Source of the DNA: Symbiobacteriaceae bacterium | GTDB taxonomy: Bacteria; Bacillota; JAAYKD01; WRDA01 | NCBI GenBank assembly: GCA_009779515.1 | Contig: WREE01000024.1 | Location: forward strand, 1 to 17,678 | Reading direction: 5' to 3' | Length of the DNA stretch: 17,678 nucleotides | Shown: in pieces, positions 12,422-17,678 of the stretch | Layout of the letters: each line of letters starts with the position of its first letter | Position numbering within the stretch: the first letter of the stretch is position 1 | The notes under the pieces: model-generated | The model's input: only the letters and a program-made list of their open reading frames with translations | Database searches by the model: none | What the model was told of the DNA's origin: nothing | Program-made: the position numbers and the translations under genes

Positions 12422-15091
12422 ATGAAGACTTTCTCTTTAAAACTCCTGCCAGTCCTGCTGGCAGTGTCGCTGCTGCTTGGCCTTTGCATCGCTTTGCTGC
12501 CGCGTACGGTAGCTGCCGAAAAAATCACGATGGTTTTTGCCATCAACCAGTCCACCTATACCATCAACGGCGTCTTTACCCCAATGGACGTTCCGCCGGT
12601 GATTATCGAGGGACGCACCATGCTGCCGATTCGTTTCGTTGCCGATCCCCTGGGAGCGGCTGTAGGCTGGGATCCCGATACCAGCAAGGTTACGGTGCAA
12701 CTCAAGGACACTAAACTGGAACTCTGGATCGGACAGAGCAATGCGGTGATAAATGGCAAGACTCTGCCTATCGATGCTGCCAATGCCAATGTCAGACCCC
12801 TAATTATTAATGGGCGTACCATGTTGCCCCTGCGTTTTGTCAGCGAAAACCTTGGCTGTGACCTGGACTGGGATGCTGTTACCCAGCAGGTTACCCTGGT
12901 GCAGAGATCAGATGAAGCAGACGCTTCCCTCTCCCTGGGCAGTGACCTCCCGGAGGCGACTGCACCTTTGGAGATACCTGAGGAATGGCTGACCGGCGAC
13001 GAAGGGACGATTATCATCGAGCTCGATGATGATGAACCGGAGTCTCCTGTGGTCGAGGACGAAAAGGAAGATACTCCCTCTCTCTCCTCCAACCTTCCCC
13101 TCATCCTGGCAGACGAGGAGCTTATCAACAAACCCTCCCTTTTAATAATCTTTGCCGATGCTACCCCTGATGATATCGTCATTGCGGGAAGTATCTTGGC
13201 GCAACATGGCTTGCCGGAACAACCCAGTGTCCTCATTCCCCTGGATCCTTCAGCCCCGGTAGCGACAGCAACCAGGCCTGCTACAGTTAGCGACCTGGTG
13301 GTAATCAGCAACCAAGCTCAACTTAATCCCAAGCTAACTTGGGTGGATAACGCCGATAACGAAGATGGCTATCAAGTCGTCAGGCATCTCCATGGTGGGA
13401 GTGGGACTAGTGCCACCAAAGAGTTTCTGCTGCCGGCCAACTCTACCTCCTACATCGATACCGAAGCAGCAGGAGGTTCCACTTACTCTTATGCGGTACG
13501 GGCTTATAATAAAACCGGTAACGCCTACTTCAAGGAAGTAGTTTGCACCGCTTTCCAGCTGGGCAGTGGAGGGTTGACCGATCCTGATGTCAAAGGACTT
13601 AACTTCCTGGGTCGCGGCTATAATGTCCTGGGGGACTTCGCTTCACCGGACACGACAACCTCCCTGAAGGTTCCCATACTGGACGTCGCCAAGATGATGG
13701 AGTGGCGGCAGATCGACCATATCACCAGCTTCAACCTCTCGGAGTATTACGAGGTCATCGAACGCAGCGCCTACGACTATTGCAAGACCACAACTAAAAG
13801 CGTCAAAACGGGCGGGGGGTTCATGGGCTTCTCCGGCAGTGTGGAAAGCAAATTTGGCTCGAACATCAAGGAAAGAGGCAGCAGGTATCTGGGCAGTATC
13901 ACTTACTGGGTACGGCTCCACGAATATCAGCTCGCCGATCCTCTGAACTTCAACTGGCGTAACTTCGTTTATCCCGCTGTCCTGGAAGCAATCAACAACC
14001 CTGCCATAACCCCGGCTCAAATTCTGGACAGCTACGGAAGTCATATTCTGACTTCGGTGCGCATTGGCGGCAGGATGGATTACAATGTTTCGATTGAGTC
14101 CGCTTACACGGAGAGCTTTTCTACCTTCGAAAAATCGGTTGGGGCTTCCTTCAACGCTGGTTTCGCCAGTGCTGGTCTGAAGGTTGGTAACGGCAGCCAG
14201 GAGTTTTCCTCTAACTTCAACTCCCGAGCGGAGCGCAAGGTGCGCTGTATCGGTGGCGTGCTCCATGATGCGGGATTGATGGACCCTCAGACTGCTGCCA
14301 GCAAGCTGAATGAATGGCGCCAGTCCTTGGAGGGACCTACGGGAACTCCTACCCTCTGCGATTTCGGCGGTCAGGAGCTGAAGCCGATCTGGGAGCTATG
14401 TTCATCTGCTGCCCGTGCTAAACAGATCAAAGATGAGTTCATCAAGCGGGTTAATGGTCAAACAGGCTACCCCCGGCCAGGATATGTCAGCGATCTTTAT
14501 TTTCCCAGCAAGAATCAAGGAGCCAGTGGTTATATCAGCACCAGCGTTAATCTTAATGAGTACGGGAATGGAAGATACCTCTTTTACCTCCTGGATGACA
14601 GACCGGAGGTAGCCATTACCGATATTTTTGCTGTGTTCGATCCTGATATCACCAGCAGTTGGTATAAGAACACCGGCACTACAGCCGCCGGGCCCTTCTG
14701 GCATATCACCCATAACGGCAATGCGGGAGACTATTATTTCCGAGCATGGAATCTCAATAATAGCGCTAAGTTCCGATGGTTCCAGCAGCATTCATCCTTT
14801 CTCTCCACGACCTACTCCCGCCACAGCCGTCCATCCAAGGATATAGCCCTCCTGGTTACCAAGACACCCAACACGCTGCCGATCAAAACCATCGAAGTTC
14901 TGTACGGGCTTTCTTTTTTACAGGTACAGGCAAGGATGACAGCTGAACCCGATTGGAACTGGGTCTGCCTTTTAAATCAGAAAATTCCCTTTAACTTCAG
15001 CACCGATGTCAGTTCCAACCTCCCGGATAGCGATAATAGTTTAGCCTTTGTTGCGGCGGAGTCCATCTATATCCGTTTCCTGCGAGGGTAA
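12422..15091 (+). CDS. secreted multidomain MACPF (perforin-like) protein with stalk and FnIII domains
   Basis: This is an 889-aa putative pore-forming or membrane-binding protein. The ATG at 12422 is chosen over the longer open frame because AGGAGG (12410-12415) is 6 nt upstream and a signal peptide begins there (cleavage near TVAA, about residue 32). Order: stalk domain (copper amine oxidase N-terminal-like) with two repeats, 57-94 and 125-162, each with GRTMLPxRFV; acidic linker 163-285; fibronectin-III-like domain 286-377 (LTWVDNADNEDGYQV, YSYAVRAYN); MACPF 392-680 with GRGYNVLG (397-404) and the signature YGSHILTSVRIGG (538-550). Gly/Ser-rich segments 455-490 and 557-612 fit the two membrane-inserting clusters. 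The C-terminus (681-889) is unassigned and beta-rich. Four Cys fall in the MACPF region (454, 609, 646, 660). The target and role are unknown. Confidence 0.85.
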   Translation: MKTFSLKLLPVLLAVSLLLGLCIALLPRTVAAEKITMVFAINQSTYTINGVFTPMDVPPVIIEGRTMLPIRFVADPLGAAVGWDPDTSKVTVQLKDTKLELWIGQSNAVINGKTLPIDAANANVRPLIINGRTMLPLRFVSENLGCDLDWDAVTQQVTLVQRSDEADASLSLGSDLPEATAPLEIPEEWLTGDEGTIIIELDDDEPESPVVEDEKEDTPSLSSNLPLILADEELINKPSLLIIFADATPDDIVIAGSILAQHGLPEQPSVLIPLDPSAPVATATRPATVSDLVVISNQAQLNPKLTWVDNADNEDGYQVVRHLHGGSGTSATKEFLLPANSTSYIDTEAAGGSTYSYAVRAYNKTGNAYFKEVVCTAFQLGSGGLTDPDVKGLNFLGRGYNVLGDFASPDTTTSLKVPILDVAKMMEWRQIDHITSFNLSEYYEVIERSAYDYCKTTTKSVKTGGGFMGFSGSVESKFGSNIKERGSRYLGSITYWVRLHEYQLADPLNFNWRNFVYPAVLEAINNPAITPAQILDSYGSHILTSVRIGGRMDYNVSIESAYTESFSTFEKSVGASFNAGFASAGLKVGNGSQEFSSNFNSRAERKVRCIGGVLHDAGLMDPQTAASKLNEWRQSLEGPTGTPTLCDFGGQELKPIWELCSSAARAKQIKDEFIKRVNGQTGYPRPGYVSDLYFPSKNQGASGYISTSVNLNEYGNGRYLFYLLDDRPEVAITDIFAVFDPDITSSWYKNTGTTAAGPFWHITHNGNAGDYYFRAWNLNNSAKFRWFQQHSSFLSTTYSRHSRPSKDIALLVTKTPNTLPIKTIEVLYGLSFLQVQARMTAEPDWNWVCLLNQKIPFNFSTDVSSNLPDSDNSLAFVAAESIYIRFLRG

Positions 15092-15114
15092 CCTTTGTTG
15101 GTGTTCCTCTAGAT

Positions 15115-15297
15115 GGGGGTTACCACCCCCAAACCCCCGTCGCATTTCAGGCGCATGTCCTGAAATGCTTACTGGAACTACGTTCCAGAACCACGCGGTC
15201 GCGTGGCGGAGTAGAAGCCCACATGTATCATACTCTGGATGAACGCAGTTCATGGTCTTCTACTCTTAGACGGGAGCTACAAGAAGGAGCTTGTCCC
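15115..15297. repeat. tandem array of perfect hairpins
   Basis: Stems in order are: GGGGGT/ACCCCC (15115-15130); GCATTTCAGG/CCTGAAATGC (15142-15168, 10 bp); CTGGAAC/GTTCCAG (15172-15188, loop TAC); CCACGCG/CGCGTGG (15191-15206); GAGTAGAAG/CTTCTACTC (15209-15265, 9 bp), which encloses ATGAAC/GTTCAT (15239-15253, loop GCA); and ACAAG/CTTGT (15279-15294) with outer GGG/CCC. Two share a GAAC-NNN-GTTC core. GGGGGTT can also pair with AACCCCC (15132-15138), giving a switch-like alternative. No U-tract follows any stem, so this is not an ordinary terminator. I do not recognise the family; it may be a structured RNA or a palindromic DNA element. Confidence 0.75.
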
Positions 15298-15324
15298 CCT
15301 CATGCAGAAAACAGACAGGAGTTG

Positions 15325-15339
15325 ACAGCTAACAGCTAA
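15325..15339 (+). repeat. tandem CAGCTAA heptamer (two copies)
   Basis: ACAGCTAACAGCTAA holds two head-to-tail copies of CAGCTAA just upstream of the SD of the next gene. The final TAA (15337-15339) is an in-frame stop that limits how far upstream that gene can start. Confidence 0.6.
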
Positions 15340-15351
15340 GGGGGGAAAGGC

Positions 15352-17678
15352 TTGATTCGCTCTTTATTTGCTTTGACGGAATCCGAGCGATCCTTAGTAG
15401 GGGACAAAGCGCTGCATTTGGCCTGGCTTAGACAAAATGGCTTGCAGGTACCCGATGGCTTTGTCATAGATACTGCTACCTACCGCGAGGTAGTGGAGTA
15501 TAACAACATGGAGTATGTCCTCCTGAGCAACGATATTCCTATCCCCGAAAAAAACGAAGAGTTGGCTCGCTACTCCGGATTGCTGACCCAGAGCTGTTTT
15601 ACCCTGCAGTTTCCAGCAGCACTCCAAGAGGCTATCCGCGTAGCCTGGGAGGGGATTGGACAAGATGCCGTCATTGTGCGTTTTTCCGACCCCGGCACCG
15701 CTCTCTCCCCTGCCAACAATACCGGAAGAGTGCGCAGCACTGCCAATATCCAAAGCCTCGATGAGCTAATTTTAGCTATCCAGCTTGCCTGGTCGCGCCT
15801 CTGGAGTGAAGATGCCATACGCTATCGCCAGCGGATGGGACTCCCTCACAAGAACCTGGCTCTGGCAGTCCTCGTCCAACGTTTTGTGCCAGGGCAGGTT
15901 TCCGGTTTAATCTTCACGGCAAACCCCCGCAATAACAGAGAAGACCAGCTGGTTATCCGCTCTGTCTGGGGCTTAGGGGAAAGCTTAGTGCGGGACGAAG
16001 TGCGTCCCGATCATTGGACCTTAGATACCAGCGGGGCGGTATTTCAAGCCAGCTTTACCGTCAAGCCGGAGATGCGGCGCGCCAACAGCGAGCCGGGGCA
16101 TTCCGGAACCGAATTGGCTGCCACCCCGGAAGAGCAACGAGGAGCAGCCACCCTGGAGGAGCATCAGATCGACGAGCTCTTGGGGATTGGAGTGCAAGTG
16201 AGCCACGCCTTTGAGCAACCCCAGGTTATCGAATGGACTTACGACCGTGATCGCCTTTTTCTCCTCCAGATAAGAGCATTAGGTTCCATGTTCCCTCGCA
16301 TCGAACAAGGGGCAGCTCCGGGACAAAAGCGTGAGACCAGAGCCTACTTTAACTTCGGCGCCTACATGGGGTGGCATACTCCCCTATCACCCTGGGGTAC
16401 CACCATGTGGCGGGAGCTGATTAGCTACACCCTAGGTGAAATAACCAAACATCCGGCACCGAAACAACCTCCTTGGATCAAAATCGCCGGTGGTCGTCTC
16501 TGGGTTGATGTCACCAACCAAATGCTGTTGCCCCAACATCGCTCCTTTTTGCTACGGATGGTGAGCCAACACCTACCCGGGTCGGAGGAACTGCTGGAGC
16601 GCAGCCGCCAAACTTATGTCAAAAGTATGGTTCCTTTAGGCTCGACGCTACAAGACCCCAGGTGGCGCCTTATCTTCCGCACTAAAGCCTTAGGCTTCCT
16701 ACAGCCTAATAAAGCTGCCTACTATTTAAAATCTTTGGGCACAAATTTTGTGCGCAACCTGCGCCATAACAGCGAACAGCTCACTTCCCTTCCGGCTGCC
16801 CTCTCCTGGCTAGATAAAGCCCTGCCTTTGCTGGCAGGTCTTATCGTCGACCAGGTAGGTTATGCTATCCCAGCGATCATCGCCATGGATTGGATTAAGC
16901 GCCAATTGGTTCGCCTCCCCCAGGTGGAGGTTGATTTAGACCCTTTCTTTCATCTCCCTCACAACCACCCCTCTTACGAGATATCCCGCTTACTTTATAT
17001 GGCTTCAATCTATTATATGCACAGTGGTGCCGATATTTATGAGCTGCAGGACAGCATTAACAGCATGTTGCAAAACCTGCGACATTATGGCTTAATAGAT
17101 TTAGACCCAGGCTCCCCACGTTGGCACGAAAAACAGCACCTGTTGGGAGAGTTAGTGGAGGCTTTTTCCCGCATTCATGAACAGCCGGATTATCATCAGC
17201 AACAGGTGCGTGAGAACCTTAAGAGTTTAGACTATCTCTTAGTCCATTTAAGCGACAAGTATTTAGGATCCCTTAACGCTCGGATGATGTCCACTTATGT
17301 AGGTGTTGCCAAATCTCTGGCAGGCTGGGAATTGCAAATAATGGAAACTTTAACCCAGGTTATCGCCTTAGTTCGTGAAGTCTTCCTCCAAGCTGGTTCC
17401 AGCTTGCATCTGCAGGGTTTACTGCAAAAGCCGGAAGATATATTTTTACTCACTTTAGACGACCTGCGGAGCGAAGAGTTGAACTATGCCAAGCTTATTG
17501 CTCAGCGGCGCTTAGAATACGAAAAGGAACTAAGCCGTGGCTTAGTTCCCTGGCTGCTCACCAGCAGCGGTGAAGCGGTTTACCCTGAAGCTACCGATTT
17601 GCCCTATAATCAGCTACGAGGTATTACTCTGACCCCGGGAACGACCCGAGGCATTGTCCGAGTTATCGAAGAAGATAA
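15352..17678 (+). CDS. PEP synthase / rifampicin phosphotransferase-like enzyme (partial, 3' end missing)
   Basis: The frame is open for 775 codons to the window end. TTG 15352 is chosen because AGGGGGG (15339-15345) is 6 nt upstream and the frame has a stop at 15337-15339. The N-terminal part resembles the PEP/pyruvate-binding ATP-grasp domain: VGDKALHL with Lys19, GLQVPDGFVI (30-39), VQRFVPGQVSGLIFTANP (175-192), VWGLGESLV (205-213), IEW (293-295) and LLQIRAL (304-310). The usual VRSSAxxED motif is VRFSDPGTA (109-117), a marked divergence. After a long middle region come PEDIFLLTLDDL and GITLTPGTTRGIVRVI, the entry to the swivelling phosphohistidine domain, whose catalytic His lies beyond the window. 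Length and layout fit rifampicin-phosphotransferase-like enzymes (about 870 aa). The substrate is not known. Confidence 0.85.
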   Translation, partial: MIRSLFALTESERSLVGDKALHLAWLRQNGLQVPDGFVIDTATYREVVEYNNMEYVLLSNDIPIPEKNEELARYSGLLTQSCFTLQFPAALQEAIRVAWEGIGQDAVIVRFSDPGTALSPANNTGRVRSTANIQSLDELILAIQLAWSRLWSEDAIRYRQRMGLPHKNLALAVLVQRFVPGQVSGLIFTANPRNNREDQLVIRSVWGLGESLVRDEVRPDHWTLDTSGAVFQASFTVKPEMRRANSEPGHSGTELAATPEEQRGAATLEEHQIDELLGIGVQVSHAFEQPQVIEWTYDRDRLFLLQIRALGSMFPRIEQGAAPGQKRETRAYFNFGAYMGWHTPLSPWGTTMWRELISYTLGEITKHPAPKQPPWIKIAGGRLWVDVTNQMLLPQHRSFLLRMVSQHLPGSEELLERSRQTYVKSMVPLGSTLQDPRWRLIFRTKALGFLQPNKAAYYLKSLGTNFVRNLRHNSEQLTSLPAALSWLDKALPLLAGLIVDQVGYAIPAIIAMDWIKRQLVRLPQVEVDLDPFFHLPHNHPSYEISRLLYMASIYYMHSGADIYELQDSINSMLQNLRHYGLIDLDPGSPRWHEKQHLLGELVEAFSRIHEQPDYHQQQVRENLKSLDYLLVHLSDKYLGSLNARMMSTYVGVAKSLAGWELQIMETLTQVIALVREVFLQAGSSLHLQGLLQKPEDIFLLTLDDLRSEELNYAKLIAQRRLEYEKELSRGLVPWLLTSSGEAVYPEATDLPYNQLRGITLTPGTTRGIVRVIEED

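Noticed and set aside
12556..13311. 251-codon minus-strand open frame inside the MACPF gene
   Set aside because: It is low-complexity Ser/Arg/Gly-rich, has no family motif and is antisense to well-supported stalk and linker sequence.
13643..14266. 207-codon minus-strand open frame inside the MACPF domain
   Set aside because: It is antisense to the MACPF signature, with no recognisable motifs or clear SD.
15115..15297. Retron msr/msd or IS200/IS605 end as the source of the hairpins
   Set aside because: No reverse transcriptase or TnpA/TnpB coding sequence is nearby in the window, so there is no support beyond the presence of hairpins.
15322..15350. TTGACA as a -35 box for the phosphotransferase-like gene
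   Set aside because: At 16-18 nt downstream the bases are G-rich (around GGGAAAGG) with no -10-like hexamer.
15092..15351. Rifamycin-associated element upstream of the phosphotransferase-like gene
   Set aside because: I looked for the GC-rich palindrome known upstream of rifamycin-inactivating genes; the hairpins here do not resemble it.

Overview
The window looks like chromosomal DNA of a Bacillota species, most likely class Clostridia. The evidence is HrcA/CIRCE control of groESL, the infC-rpmI-rplT order behind an L20-type attenuation leader, strong SD sequences, GTG/TTG and probably ATC starts, and a secreted protein with the stalk domain (copper amine oxidase N-terminal-like) that is common in Clostridia. 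No tRNA, rRNA, CRISPR array or transposase gene was seen. This placement is inference from gene content, not a database match.

Layout. (1) 1-2240, plus strand: the end of a purine operon, with the 3' part of purH and complete purD. (2) 2243-4124, minus strand: a rhomboid protease followed by a membrane-anchored polysaccharide deacetylase with a shortened LysM. The deacetylase converges on purD with only 2 bp between the stop codons. (3) 4252-6398, minus strand: groES-groEL with a sigma-A promoter, a perfect CIRCE operator and a two-way terminator. (4) 6488-9879, minus strand: tsaE-tsaB-rimI-tsaD followed by 5-formyltetrahydrofolate cyclo-ligase. These are three t6A tRNA-modification proteins with the RimI acetyltransferase, tightly packed and partly overlapping. 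(5) 9926-12322, minus strand: infC-rpmI-rplT and a TrmH/SpoU-type rRNA methyltransferase, driven by a consensus promoter (TTGACA-N17-TATGAT) and a leader of about 220 nt ending in an intrinsic terminator just before infC. Regions 4 and 5 run in one direction and may be partly co-transcribed; pheST, which often follows this cluster in Bacillota, is absent. (6) 12422-15091, plus strand: an 889-residue secreted protein with signal peptide, paired stalk repeats, acidic linker, fibronectin-III-like domain, MACPF (perforin-like) domain and an unassigned beta-rich C-terminus. (7) 15092-15351: a dense array of perfect hairpins with no gene. (8) 15352-17678, plus strand, running off the window: a PEP synthase / rifampicin phosphotransferase-like enzyme with a TTG start and a diverged nucleotide-binding motif.

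Regions 1-5 are mostly conserved housekeeping genes. The accessory part starts at 12.3 kb. There the perforin-like gene reads away from the infC operon, apparently from a promoter whose -35 box is the other half of a palindrome containing the infC -35 box. The most novel items are the perforin domain architecture, the hairpin array behind it, and the divergent phosphotransferase-like enzyme. Whether these three work together cannot be told from the sequence.
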